A DNA stretch of 64,000 nucleotides from Gautieria morchelliformis (GCA_015179125.1 WHVA01000161.1:1-64000), one strand, 5' to 3'; positions 43,613 to 55,461 are shown, counted from the first letter of the stretch. Translations and numbers: made by a program. Notes: generated by a model from the sequence alone, not told the origin.

Positions 43613-46107
43613 CTACAACTCATAGAGGTCATCCATAATGGAGTCCTCTAGAGTGGCTGATACGATGACATCGTCGTCGTACGGGGCTGGTGGAGCGCGT
43701 GACTCCTCCAGGGGCACCTCCGCGTCATCGGTGGTGATTGGGTGAGGCTGGTTGGCCTCACCACTAGTGGCGGTATCTGCTTGGGTGATGAGGCCAGTGT
43801 CCTCGCGGAGCATGGCCTCAACGGCTGGGTCCTCAGTCTGAGGAGGGGGCCAGAAGCGCGCCAGCTCTTGGTCGAGCTGAGCATGAGTGAGGGGTCGCGG
43901 CACCGCGGCCCTCACATGGCTGGTCTCGAGGACCTTTTGTTGGCCCTCGCAGGCAGCAGGACTGAATGCCGCGCCGGTGATGCTGCATTGAACATAGTGT
44001 TCAATGTGTGCCACTCACTCGCGAGAGTGACCCCCGCGTAGCTGTTGGGGAATCAGCTGTTCAACCAGCTGCAAAGGGCTCATACTGGTGTATTTCCGCT
44101 TTTTCACAGGTTATAGCATATACACGAAGCTATAAGAAATTGTGGGAGTATTTTAAACATCCCTCCATCGTTCCCCCATTTTTCCATATTTTTCCGCAAT
44201 TTATTTGGCCCAAACTGCCTTATTTCTGCTATTGCAGAGTTGTGTGTCTATTTGCACCTACAACTCTGTCATGGACTTTCCATTTCAAATTCCGCCGGCC
44301 ACCTCGCGGTACCTTAATTTCGGACTTCTGGTCACTCAAGCACCCACAAGTCTGGCAGGATGGCTCTCCCAGTAATTCCAGCTGAGCCTCAATCTGTTGC
44401 TATATGCAGCCTGTTTGGCTGAACCAAACAGTGGGGATCTTGGTCAGTCATGACAACAAGGCTGTATCAGGCTGTGCCAGGCAGTGCTAAGCAGTGCCCT
44501 TGGTTATTATGGCTACAGAGCACTAATTGGCTCAGGTTAGATTACTAAGCCTCTGAGTGCCAAAGTCATAACTGAAGGTACAGCCTCAGTGACTCAACCA
44601 AACCAGGCACATCTTGGAGAGTCAGGAGTACCTAACTCAACCAAGCTGTGCCAAGTCACATGACTCTGATCAGTGAGTCATTCCTGACAAATCAAGCTGT
44701 GATTGGTAGGAAACACTGTGAATCATCTGGAAACACCCAGAACCTTCCTATACTTTCTTCCAGCTTCCACAAGCTGCTCCCTCCATTCCATTAATAGATA
44801 GAAGGTTCTACCTGCTTACTAAGCTCATATACATTACAATATAAAAGGAGGTCCTTTTGTCTGCCTTTTCATCAGCCAATCTACCATCTTCTATCCAACG
44901 CACCTTGCGTGACTTGCCAAGCTTGCACAGCTTACCAGGCTGCTAACCCCAGCTAGGGTTATTACACTTGCTTAGTGTATTAATTCTCAGTTAAGTAGTT
45001 GCTTTTCTACTTAGCCACCCAGACTAACCCTCTAGGTGAAATTCTGCAGAGTGAGGTTGTCAATCGATTTTCTTGCCAATTAGCACTCCAATACCCGAGA
45101 CGATCTGATCAGTCGATTTTCCTGTTCAGAGACTTTCACAAGTCACTACCCAAAAACCAGTCACTCGTTTATTGCAGTGCGTTGACGTTAATCGGGTCAG
45201 CCCACTTACAAACTCTCCTGTGAAAGCCATTCCTCTCTTTTTGGAATACTTGGACCCTGATAGTCGTCCTCGAACCTACAAACTAATAGTTTGTTATTCA
45301 TTACGCCAGTAGTGTCTAATATTCTTTCAGTTTCGTATACGACACGTTCTGATAGACCAAGGCGTTAGCTCTAACACCAAAGTCTTGAAGGGTTCCAAAA
45401 AAGTAGCGGGCCAACCATCTCGCGATCTCGGCGAGGGGGATGTCGGGGCCGGCTTGGCCCCCCACGGGCAATGGGCCCATGATGGAGAGCCGCAGGGTGG
45501 TGCTCTGAGGCGTCAGCACTTCCCTGGCGTCGACAAGGCTCGACCATTGGTCTGTTGAGCTGAATAGATCGAGTAGCCTTGCCCTGAGAGGCGATGCGAC
45601 CCCTTTGACCTGGGGCGCAAGGGCCTTCAACCACATCCAGACGTCCATGTCATCTAGGTTGAAGGTGCCATCCGCGTTGTCACGGATGGCTGATGGGATT
45701 CCTTCAGGGTTGTGTATCCAACCCTTTAGGATGGCTGCGATATCATGCGGGGTACCGCCCGCTATCACGAGACAATCCCTTTTGGGATTGCAAGCGCGTT
45801 GTTCGCGCTCGATGCATTTAAATACGCCAATCATCTCGCGCGTACGCGCGAGCTGTGGCGTTTCTTTTGCCCACGCTAGGAGTTCGACGAAGTGTGGGTC
45901 ATCGAGCAGGCAGACGTCGTACCATTGAGTACGACGCTGTTGGGCCTTCCCTACCGGCCGTGGTAGGAGGCCCGTCTCGGATATTGGTGGATCTCCGAGT
46001 GGGATGAGCGTCCCCTCCCCGGGTAGGGAGGGTGAACTGTCCCCGCTGGTGGAGGCAGGGCCACGCCAGGCCCGATTTACTGGGCCTCGACCTGTGCTAT
46101 CTGCCAT
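43613..46107 (-). CDS. G2 accessory ORF C, interrupted by a solo LTR
   Basis: Starts MADSTGRGPVNRAWRG at 46107 and runs through WYDVCLLDDPHFVELLAWAK, GWIHNPEGIPSAIRDN, MWLKALAPQVKG and PLAEIARWLARY. A solo LTR splits it at 45404. Downstream of the LTR (44037 to 43613) the ORF goes on as an acidic tail (PHPITTDDAEVPLEES, DSIMDDLYEL) ending 34 bp before the LTR. A frameshift lies near 44010. I do not recognise any domain. It follows pol in the same orientation, so it is part of the element rather than host sequence. Confidence 0.5.
44043..45403 (+). mobile_element. L2-family solo LTR, 1361 bp, target duplication GTAGC
   Basis: Starts TGTTGGGG; ends CCAAAAAA (family end CCAAAACA with one change). 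GTAGC lies on both sides (44038-44042 and 45404-45408). It has a TATA-like box (TATAAAAGG) at about 44841. The second half matches 55760-57482 closely (TTCTCAGTTAAGTAGTTGC, GGTGAAATTCTGCAGAGTGA). Confidence 0.9.
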
Positions 46108-46457
46108 TGAAGGGCGGGGTCGTTGATAGTGTGCGATGATGACGCCGCTAGGTAAGCGCTAATCGCGCTTGCCCTCGCAATGGCTAGCCCATTGATGGCG
46201 TTGGGGGTGCCGCGCAATTTCTTGCGCTTTTTCTTTGGCTGCTCTGCCAGCCGCTGTGCCCTTTCCGGGTCATACGTCTTCCAGACGGATGAGTCTGACT
46301 CCCATCCTTCTGGGATGCCGTACGCAGAGTCGGAAGGCGCGCTATGCCCTTCCGTCGTTGTCGGGGTTGGGGTCGGCGCCAACAATCGGGACGCTAGCCC
46401 CAATGTTGCACGCGCCAGAAAAGGTGCCATCACGCGAGGTGATGATGGCCCGGCCAC
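46077..46457 (-). CDS. G2 accessory ORF B
   Basis: A 126-residue reverse-strand frame, MAGPSSPRVMAPFLARA at the start, with a basic KKKRKKLRG patch near the middle. It overlaps the start of ORF C by about 31 bp in another frame. The basic patch could be a nuclear localisation signal. No known domain. Confidence 0.4.
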   Translation of the reverse strand: MAGPSSPRVMAPFLARATLGLASRLLAPTPTPTTTEGHSAPSDSAYGIPEGWESDSSVWKTYDPERAQRLAEQPKKKRKKLRGTPNAINGLAIARASAISAYLAASSSHTINDPALQWQIAQVEAQ

Positions 46458-46478
46458 TGGGTCCGTGGCCGGGTCATG

Positions 46479-46847
46479 TCACGGCCTTTTTGAGGCAGCG
46501 TGGAACAGGGTAACCTGGAGCTGGGCTGCGCTCAGCTGCTGCTCCGGTTCCTTGATCTTGGCGCGCTCAGTTTCGAGTGCGTCCTCGCGGTCTTCGACCG
46601 CGCGTTCCAACTCCTTGACCTCTTTTTTGAGGTCATGGATGTCCCAGAGGAGCTCTTCTCGCGTGTCACGCGCGATGCCCCTTGGGAGCCATCCCCAGGC
46701 TGCATCAACGGCGTCGCCAATGTCTCCATCCCACAATTTGACCTTGCGGGTGCCTGTCGCAGCCCTTAAGTGCACGGTGTAGTCCGCGCACGTTGCGCAA
46801 TCGTCCGGGTGGACGATGGCGAGGGCGTCCTCCCATCCCACAATCAT
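46479..46847 (-). CDS. G2 accessory ORF A, coiled-coil
   Basis: A 122-residue reverse-strand frame. CATCAD near the start is followed by a strongly helical, heptad-like stretch (DIHDLKKEVKELERAVEDRE) typical of a coiled coil. It ends 22 bp before ORF B. It may be an exon of one gene together with ORFs B and C. No known domain; self-association is inferred from the coiled coil. Confidence 0.4.
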   Translation of the reverse strand: MIVGWEDALAIVHPDDCATCADYTVHLRAATGTRKVKLWDGDIGDAVDAAWGWLPRGIARDTREELLWDIHDLKKEVKELERAVEDREDALETERAKIKEPEQQLSAAQLQVTLFHAASKRP

Positions 46848-47083
46848 CCAGTGCTCCTGGTCTACTGCAGCACGGAGAATATCTGCGGCCCCCTGTCTTG
46901 GGGCTGTTGCTCACTTTGTGGACGTTGACAGATCAACGTCCATCCCCTCTTTGGGGGGCATCATCTTTGTGGTGATGATGGTGGTAGGCTTCCAAGACGC
47001 GATGCGCCCTCGGAAAGATCCGAGGTGAAAATTTAACCGCGCCATGGCCGGCACGTCACGTGGTCTGCACGTGACAGACGCGT

Positions 47084-49540
47084 CTAGTGGCGTCTGGGGA
47101 GGTCGCGTGGCTTGCTCACCCCCTGAAGCTCTAGATAGCTATCTCGGGCTTCAAGGTCCTTGCAGGACGACATGGGGTCCCATGTCATGTCACCTAGGGT
47201 CCAACGGACCTGGAACTCCATGTCTGTCGAGTTTATCCATCGATGTGCGATAATCTCATCGATGAGCCACTCCTCGTCATCATTTGCTCCGAAGTCATAA
47301 AATGACTTGGCCTCACGACGAGGGAACAATTCATTGTTGTTAGCCTTGTATCGCCGTACGAGGCTTGAATGGAAGACCGGCGAAATGCAACGGCTTTTCA
47401 GCTCGTTGGGAAGATCAAGGGTCACCATCGAGACGTTGTTGTGAGCCTCAATGATGCAGTATGGTCCGATGTACCGCGGGACTAGTTTTCTGGCTCTTCC
47501 TTTCGGGAGAGTTAGGTTTTGTGTCGAAAGGTAGACGCGGTCATTGGCCGCGTACCTGTCGCTTGCCATACGTTTCTTGTTTGCATGAAACGTTTGCGTC
47601 ACTCGATGCTCTATGATTGCATCATGTGCCACCATCAGGTTCCATTTTGCCTCATGTGCGAACCGGGCTACCCCCTTGAACGGGGTGTCCACGGCTATGG
47701 GGAGGTCTATCCACGGCATATAGCTGTGGCTCGAAAGGTGCGAACCCTGTGGTCATGCTGACGTTGCTGTTGAGGGCGACCTCAACCATTGGGCATTTCA
47801 ATGCCCAATCCTTCTGATCGTCTCTGACGACCGTGCGCAATATCTGGCCAATCGAGCTGTTTGCCCGCTCGGTGGCTCCATCTGTTTGGGGATGGAAGGC
47901 AGTTGACATGAGGAGCTTAGTCCCCATGAGGAGCTGTAGTTCACGCCAGAAGATGTTGTGACAAATGCAATTATTTCACCTCAAATCTTTTATATATAAA
48001 AGAAAACTAATAAAGAAAGAAAAGAAAATCAAAAGAAAAATCAAAAGAAACAGAAATTATATTCATGATAGACGTCGGCGCAGACGACGATCACACAAAA
48101 TTTATGTCATGCTATGTTACTCACAAATTGGGTGATATACAGGAGTTCGAGCGTCGACCACATGCGGTCGATCAGGGACGGCGCGCCTATCGGGTGATGG
48201 CATCGGCCATGATGTCGACAGGCGCCAGGCCATAGGCACCGAGGGGTGCGGGCACCAAACGCCGCAGAGAATAATAGACTGCGCAGGGATACAGGGTGCT
48301 GTGGAGTGACCTGAGAAAGTCATCTGCAGCATACATATTCAATCAGCTGCCCCACAAGAAGGGCACAGAGACAGCGGCCCCATCTCCAAGCCCAGCATAT
48401 ATGCTGGGCAGGGTAAACTCAGATCCATTTTTTATTTGAATCCCATGACACATCTGACTGATTACTATCCTAACAACATGTGGACAGGGGCTTTGTATAC
48501 TAGGTACAGATCTCTATTCCAGGGCCCAGACAATCCTAACACCATCTCCATCACCCCATCCATGACTTTATGACTATAAATTAGTCACCCCTTAGCTACA
48601 AAGTAGTTTTTCGACCCATCCATCCAATATCTTGAACACTAGTAGTTACTATCAATATAGTATAAATAGCTAGTACAAATGTATGAACAAAATCATCCAG
48701 AATCGATTATTCTGCCTCCTGAAATTACTGTAGTCCTGTTCGATAGCTACAGAGCTCAGATCTTGATAGTTTATTCTAAATCTTCGTCGAGGGTCTACTA
48801 TCATTGTTTACTCTATACTACCTTAAAAGCGAACGCTTTTGATATGACTATCCCTTGGATCGACACCGTTCTTCTGTCAATGCGGTCACGTGACCCTCAT
48901 TCATCAGTGCTGGACGCGCCTCGAAGGGCTTAGTCAGCACATAGAAGAGAGGCGAACACAGTGATTTCAATCACTGAGCAATAGATTTCACTCGTTAAAA
49001 GGCACTAATTGATACCTTAATCTAAAAGAAGATTGACATGAACTTCGAGTCTCTGTCCGAGACGATGGAGTCGGGAACTCCGTGGAGTCAAACGACCTCC
49101 TTCAGAAACAGCCAGGCTACTCCCTTGGCTGACACGCTCGTTGTGGTTGGTACGAGGTGTACGAGCGACGTTAGTCAGTCGATGACTACCATCAGGTAGT
49201 CACAGTCGTTGGATTTGGGCAGGGGCCCCATGAAGTCGATGCCAATCGACTGCCACGGCCTATCCGGAATGGGTAGGCTGTGTGTGTAGTAGGCCTTTGG
49301 GCCGTTGTGGTCCGGTTTTCATCATCTGACACCTCGCGCACGATGTGCAGAACGCTTCTGGTATATGCGCTAACATCTGGCATGTAGTGTGCCAGATACT
49401 GTACCAGCCCAAGGAAACTCTGGACGTCATTGGACGTCCGTGGCCTATGCCACTCGCGGATGCATTGCATCTTGTCCTCGTCGGCATGTACCCCTTGGCC
49501 ATCGATGATATGGCCGAGACACTCCATTCAGATGGAATAG
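47084..49540 (-). pseudogene. pol: G2 integrase and chromodomain-like end, with RT remnant
   Basis: From right to left: RT end MECLGHIIDGQGVHADEDKM and DVQSFLGLVQYLAHYM, then directly CTSCARCQM of the integrase zinc finger, so RNase H and part of the finger are deleted. IDFMGPLPKSND, VSDRDSKF, TDGATERANS are the integrase catalytic blocks. Two TGA stops replace Arg (VID-stop-LTS and EVV-stop-LHG). A repeat element (47956-49027) splits the catalytic domain after DRDSKF. The end reads YIGPYCIIEAHN, then a chromodomain-like EEWLIDEIIAHRW...FQVRW and a stop at 47084. Confidence 0.88.
47956..49027. mobile_element. Family X repeat, copy 1, 1072 bp
   Basis: Inserted in the G2 integrase; GAAGAT borders both sides (47950-47955 and 49028-49033). 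From about 48390 to its right end it is homologous, in reverse orientation, to 53483-54060. The right terminus AATCTAAAA resembles the terminus of the other copy. The left part (47956-48390) is a purine-rich stretch plus GC-rich sequence not shared by eye. No coding signal. Confidence 0.65.
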
Positions 49541-50543
49541 AGGTCCACCTTTTTCTTGCTCAGAAAAAGGTGAGTCTTCCTCAGTCTGTCAAAGGCGATG
49601 TAGAGGTGCTCTTCATGCTCTTGTATTGAGAGCGAGAATATGAAGATGTCGACCATGTACACATGGACGAAGCAACCTATGCAGTCGCGGAAAATGGCTG
49701 TCATCAGCCATTGGAATGTTGATGGGGTGTTACAGTCCCCCATCTGTATCACCTGGCTCCTGAAGGTGTCAAGGATCGTGGCAAAGGCAGTCTTTGCTAT
49801 GTGATCCGGATGGATCCGGACTGGCTCGGACTGGCTCGGACTGGCTCGGACCTGCTCGTATGCTTCTGACATATCAAGTTTTGTTCAATACCGACAGCGA
49901 GCCATGTCGCTGCGGATGATATCCTGATCCCGGAAGGGCATGATGTCCTTCACCATGTTCTCGTTCTGCTGGCACAGATCAAAGACGGTTCGCAATGTAC
50001 CGTTCTTCTTCGGCACACACAGCATGGGCACAGCCTGCTGCGCGACTGCCAGAATCCACCACTTTGCAGTGGTGTATCATTCTATCTTAGCCGACAGTTC
50101 CTCTCGGAAGTGTTCAGGGCATTTCGGTAGTCGATACCGCATGTGCTTGTTGGGATCGATGAGGTTGATCTCATGGTTGATCTCCCGTAGTGGTGGGAGT
50201 TCTAATGAAATTCCACTGACTAAGTCAGTGATTCGTTCCATCCATTCCTCGCGGAGGCGAGGAAGGTCATCATCTGTGAGGATGATGGTGGTGGTTGGCT
50301 TAGAAGCCATTAGGCGCTGTGGGCGTCTATTAGGTACGGCGGAAACGCTTTCCTCTTCCCCATCGCTTTCACCGTTAGGTGAGAGCGCCTCTCCCTACGG
50401 TTGTGGGGTGAGTTCGAGGACGAGTCGTCCCACGACTCGTCCTCCTGGCTTCAATGAGCCAGGTTAGGCTTCGGTGCCCGGGTGATCCTGCTCACCCATG
50501 GCCCCTTGTCCTCATTCGTCGATCTGTCATCGTCGAACGAGAC
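49528..50543 (-). pseudogene. pol: G2 reverse transcriptase, first part
   Basis: Linker MASKPTTTIILTDDDLPRL (50310), INLIDPNKHMRYRLPKCPEH, MLCVPKKNGTL, TVFDLCQQNEN, TKLDMSEAYEQ, QMGDCNTPSTFQWLMTAIF and HVYMVDIFIFS. The catalytic Y-x-D-D reads YMVD, so the second aspartate is lost or altered. Stops break the frame near 49890 and 50080. Interrupted on its upstream side by the L1 solo LTR at 50544. Confidence 0.87.
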
Positions 50544-51816
50544 TGTCATGACACGTTTATCTCCCATACTTAGAAGCTCAGTTTTCCTATTTTATCACCC
50601 CACCTTCGTGTTCGTTCCGACCACCATTGTTATGTTCGGCAACCAACTCTCGCCGTTTGCGCCAACTACCATAGCCGCGCCGTCAAACGCACTATCGATG
50701 TCCTGAGACTGACTCTGCAGTCATCACTGGGCCTACCACCTCCTCTGCTTGACCCTCTTCCGATGGTGTCCAAATAGTTGGGTTGTCATGGCCTGTGCAT
50801 TTCCTGCACCTTGGTATCCCCATTCTCCCTTTCGCTACTCCTCCTCAGTGTTTTCTCGGCTTCACCCTCCACCTCGACCTCTCCTCCCCTATGCCACCTC
50901 TGTTCGCCCTTCCTTGCATTTCGCCGAACGGCTATTCGCTGCCTGCATCATTCGCCAGCAGGCACACCATCAAAAACGATCGATACCATTCACCCGGCAT
51001 GATGGTCCATCATTAACCCCATCGTCTTCTTAAATCCAACCCCATTGGGCGTTCGTATGGTCAGAGTATGTTCGCAGGACATCCCCTCCATAGGCCATGC
51101 GGAATCAACCCAGTAGACCAAGAGTCTGTGCAGGGTAGCATGTATGCGGGTCCCAAGACATGGTTTTGTCCATAAATGCCTTCACCACCTCTACTCTCCG
51201 TCGTTTCATGTTTTCCTCTTCTTACATTCTATTGTATGTTTATTTCATCTATGTTGTATCATGACTGCGCACCCCTATCCAACCCTGACTCGTGACGGCC
51301 TCTTTCCTATTCGCTGATACCTTACGAGCATTCGATATAAGTAGTTTACATTCGCATGTATATTCCCCAGTTCAATTATCATACGTCGTGCATCTTGTGC
51401 AAACTTGACCTCGCTGTGATCATCGTCTTGAGCCTTTCCTTGAAGATCTCTATCTTCGACCAGCCAAGGACTTAGGCATCACTGGTGAGTTCTCATACTT
51501 CATCTTCGTTACCTTACCCTTCGAACTACTTTCTGTGCTGTTGGTGAAGGGCTCTGAAGGAGCACCTTCGCCAGCGAAGGGACCGTCGAAACTTAGACAG
51601 CCCTTCTGCGATATCTTGCACGTTACGTCGTCAAGTGCTGCGAGCTATTTCGCTATGACTGTAGATAGGGCGAGCCCCGTTCGGGCAACCCTCTTGTTTC
51701 GTGAACATTCATCGGTTCACTTATTCGCTGAACGGCATACTTATTCGCACAAGTTATTCGGGCATTCACTGTGTTCACTAATACACGATATTAACGTCTA
51801 AAAACCAATCTTGACA
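50544..51816 (+). mobile_element. L1-family solo LTR, 1273 bp, target duplication GAGAC
   Basis: Starts TGTCATGACACG, ends CCAATCTTGACA, with GAGAC on both sides (50539-50543 and 51817-51821). It lies between protease and RT of G2, in plus orientation against the minus-strand host element. The whole length aligns with the reverse copy 9377-10629. Confidence 0.95.
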
Positions 51817-51821
51817 GAGAC

Positions 51822-52354
51822 CTTCCTGTGGGGATCACTTCGTTCCCCTTGCGGATCGTCCCTGGGCTCGAGAAGTCCAGGGTTATGCCGAATCTCCTTA
51901 GGAATGGTGTCCCTAAGATAGCGTCATAATATTCGACGTTCGCTACGTCGAAATATTCATCGTATGTCTCACGACCAAATTTGATGGTCGTGCTCATTCC
52001 ATAGTTGATCGTGGAACGGCTGCCTATGCAGGCTAGCTGCAGCGCAATTGGCTGCTCCAGGGAGAATGTCTTCATCCCTGTAGCTCGCATGAAGTCGGGG
52101 GATAGCAGTACCCCTTCGCTGCCACTATCTAGCAGCCAGTGGGCTTTTACGCTGTTTATTTCCCAGTACCCCAATAGGGTACGGTTCTCACTGCGCGGGC
52201 GCGTTGGCCGGGTCCTGTGTTTGCTTTGGTGGTGATACACCGGCTCGGCCGCCTTGTCTGGCGTGACCGACGTGTGTGCCGCCATGACTTTTGTGGCGGT
52301 TTCGTCCTCCGGCGCTAATCTGATCGTGCTGGACCTGTAGGTGGTGTCTTCCAC
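51822..52354 (-). pseudogene. pol: G2 aspartic protease
   Basis: Frame from Met 52354. The active-site block reads WLLDSGSEGVLLSPDFM (DSG kept), then TINYGMSTTIKFGRETYDEY, YDAILGTPFLRRFGITLDFS and KGNEVIPTG, where the LTR begins. It parallels the G1 copy at 42390-43028 almost residue for residue. In a live element it cuts the polyprotein. Confidence 0.88.
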
Positions 52355-52559
52355 CTCCTCGTCCCATTCATAGTATTGGGACGGCTCGGGGTCCCACTCT
52401 TCGGCGGGCGCGTCTCCGTTGTCTGGAGTGTCGTTGGGTTGGGGATCACCCTCCCCCTCTTCATCAATTTGATGGAGAGAATTTTGACCGAGATCCGTCT
52501 CCGGATATTCGGTCTCCTCTTCGTGCCTTGCGGCCGCTGTCCTGATACTGGACTTAAGC

Positions 52560-55256
52560 TGGGGGCATTCCGCCCTCTTAGGGCCAGGTTGGCCGCATTC
52601 GAAGCACGTGGTGCTGCTTTGGCCGCTGCTGGGCCGATCGTTAGGTCGGCCTGATGCCTTCGCCGGTGGGGCAATTCGACGTCAGTGTGTGCAGGAACCT
52701 TTTTTGAAGGCCTTGAATCACAGTTTCCAGCGTCCAGCTGCAGACCTGGCGATTGAAGTGTTCTACGTTTCAAAGGAACCACTCCTGGGCTTCGCCAGTG
52801 AGGCGAGTGCCCATGTAGCCCACCTGCATGTCTATGCTGGTTGGCCCTAGGAGGCAATTCATTTTCAGCCATCGTAGGATGACTGGCACGAAGATTTCAA
52901 ACTCTTCGAGGTCAGATCCCCCAGCATATGGCTCGGGGTGAGCCAATTTCACGCTGGCTTTCGCTAGCACAGACTTCTCCGGGTCTGTGTCCACAGCGTC
53001 TGCTAACACCACGCGGATCATCCATGTGATCCCGTCGTACGGCTCCATTGGTACGACGTCGGCCTGGTCAGGGATTCCCTGGCCTTCCGTTGGGGCCATG
53101 GATCGCTCGCGCGGCTGTGACGCCACGCGGGGCAGGCTGTTGTATGCCCTGACGGGCCCCAGGCCCGGATCGGGCTCGGGATCGGGAGCATTTTGTGCTC
53201 TCGGTTCTGGGGGTGTTTTGTGCCTGGTGTCCCCGGTCAGTCCCGCGTTGCGGATCCACAGCCTGCTGTTGTAGGCTGCGCACGCCTGCCGTGCGTCCTG
53301 TACGGCTCACGTGAGCTGCTTGTCGGGCAGCTGAGCGGTGTGGCTGTGGGCCACTGTTTCTTCAGCGTTCTTCGCTAGTAGCTCGAGTGCCTGTGTGTGG
53401 CGGCGTGCGGCTGCAGCTTCTTTACGCTGCCAGTGTGCGACTTCGAGCTCTAAGCTCTCAGTCGTCGTTTCAGAGTCAGGCTTTTTAGGAATAATATGTC
53501 AGATATATTAGAATGGATATATCTGGTGACTCAGGGAGTGGGGACTCTTCGTGCACCCCTTTGCAGGGTATATGCGCAAGCTGACTAAGCTCTGTGGAGC
53601 GAGTCGTCACTGATTGATGTAGGTCACGTGACCGAGTCGAGGAAGAAACAGGTGAGAACAGAGGAACAAGGGGTCCGAAGCTTTCGCTTTTGGAACAGTA
53701 TAGTGTAACCAGTTATAGTAGACTCTCAACAAATAATTAGAGAAATCTATCAAGAAATGAGCTCTGTAGCTATCAAACAAGTCTACAGTTACTTCAGGAG
53801 GTGAAACAGTGAATCATGGATATTTCTGGATGATATTCTGGATGTTTTGTTCGTACATTTATGGTAGCTACTTATACTAAAATAGTAGTGAGTACCAGTG
53901 TTCAAGATAGTGAGTGAATGGGTCAGGATAATGTGGAAATGCTCCACAGGCTGCATACAGCTGTGGAGCAGGAACAATGATGGGGATACTTGTCCTACTG
54001 ACAAGTATCTAAGCTGGGACCTTGGAGCAATGTACAAAGCCCCTTTCAACATGTAATATAGCTCGTAATCAGTGGCGCTGGTCAGGGGAATAGAATAGAA
54101 AAGAAATCATGTGTGTCCTGTGCTGTGTGCCTACAGCAGCCTTGGCAAGGCATTTGCCATCTCTGTACCTCTCTCCTGAGGTAGCTATTCAGTACGTCCA
54201 TAGATAGGACAGTGTACTGCAATCTCCATCGTGTCCGATGTCCCTGTATGGGTCTATTAGTCCCATAGCAATATTTCTTCTGACCAGGGCCCAGGTGCCT
54301 GCTTTCCAGGGCAGGCACTGCTACTGGTGCATGGATCATTTCTCCCAGATGTTAGCTCAGTTAGACGATTGTATAGACCTTAGAATACTGTGTGATATAG
54401 CTATCCATTTATTCTAAGAAGGCTCTGAGGCGACCTGTTCCCTAACGATCTGTTGGATCATCTTACGGCTGTCCATTGGGGCAGCCAGTTGCTCTTGAGG
54501 TTCGTTCCTGAACCTTATGTCCTGTTCGACCGGGACGGCTGGCGGCGGCATTCGCCGCTTGTCCCGCTCCTTTTGACGTGGGTCTTCCGCGTCGTGACTG
54601 CGTTCGTTGGCTGCGGACTGTCGCGAGCTCGGACGAGTTGTGTCGCGTTCCCCACGTGGGCGGAGGGCTTTCTGGACGTCCTCCAGCGTGGCTGCGTCTT
54701 GCAGCCTGATCTCCTTCCCCTGGTGGAGTTCCTTGCTGATTGCCATTAGGGCGGCGGCGGCGTTGTCAAGCTGCGATGCCAGCTGATCGTGCTTGTGGCG
54801 CGTCAGCGTGCTTCGGTGCAGCGCAGCCTGCACCTGTTTGTTCAAGGCCTCTGCCGTCTCGTGAGCCCTTGAGCTCTTGCGACTGGAGCTCAAGTATTCC
54901 AAGCCCTGACCATGGTCTGGGGCTCGTCTTTTTTGTCGTCGTCCCCCTTCAGGGACGATCGTCGTCACTCTACTTTGTGAGCGTCGGTTCGAGTCGTCGC
55001 TTTGTGCCCACCTCGATGTTGTTGCTCTACCATCTGACGATGGCAAGACTTCTCTGCCCTTTCCTTTGTCTCTGGGCAGAGAGGAATGGGGGGGCGGCGC
55101 CGGCTCGTTGCCCGGCGTCATCTCTTCCTCGGCCACGCTTGACGAGACGTGGTCGGGGTTTTCCTCGTCCTCTACTGGGGGGACGAGGGCGGTGAGATCT
55201 ACGATCTCTCCGTCTTCTATCGTCCTGGACTCTTGATCCAGGGTAGCATCAGCCAT
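52560..55256 (-). pseudogene. gag: G2 gag, interrupted and internally deleted
   Basis: N-terminus from Met 55256 (MADATLDQESRTIEDGE), Pro- and Arg-rich, then a helical part with LHQGKEIRLQDAATLEDVQ and MIQQIVREQVASEP. A 937-bp repeat (53483-54419) interrupts it. It resumes with SLELEVAHWQ and the capsid-like core HPEPYAGGSDLEEFEIFV, RWLKMNCLLG and TRLTGEAQEWF. At about 52680 a deletion removes the rest of the capsid domain that G1 keeps. The zinc knuckle at about 52600 reads CFECGQPGPKRAEC, with Pro in place of His. The family protein packages element RNA in cytoplasmic particles. Confidence 0.88.
53483..54419. mobile_element. Family X repeat, copy 2, 937 bp, target duplication AGGCT
   Basis: AGGCT is present on both sides (53478-53482 and 54420-54424), and gag rejoins exactly as in the G1 copy (CAGAGTCAGGCTCTGAGG). 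Ends are imperfect inverted repeats, TTTTAGGAATAA and, read inwards, TCTTAGAATAA. It does not start TG or end CA, so it is not a standard LTR. No ORF of note. Class uncertain. Confidence 0.75.
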
Positions 55257-55461
55257 CGTGTGCCTGGGGCTTGGACCTCGAGCTCGTCGCTCGTGTCCGT
55301 CTTCGACTGCGTGGAATCATCATGCTCGCAGCCAACAGTAGAGGGTCTACTGGAGGGTCTCAACGATGTTTAGTCGTCGACGCAGCGATCTTTTTCAAGA
55401 TTGCTTCGAATCCACTATCAGTTGGTCGCGTGGCGATCAACCGCAGGATAGTTCAAAAAGG

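Noticed and set aside
45316..45403. C-terminal residues FGTLQDFGVRANALVYQN of ORF C, shared with 57396-57482
   Set aside because: Shared only because both frames run into the end of the same L2 LTR family; not a protein domain.
46180..46782. 200-residue plus-strand ORF in G2
   Set aside because: Antisense to the accessory ORFs, which lie in the same orientation as gag and pol.
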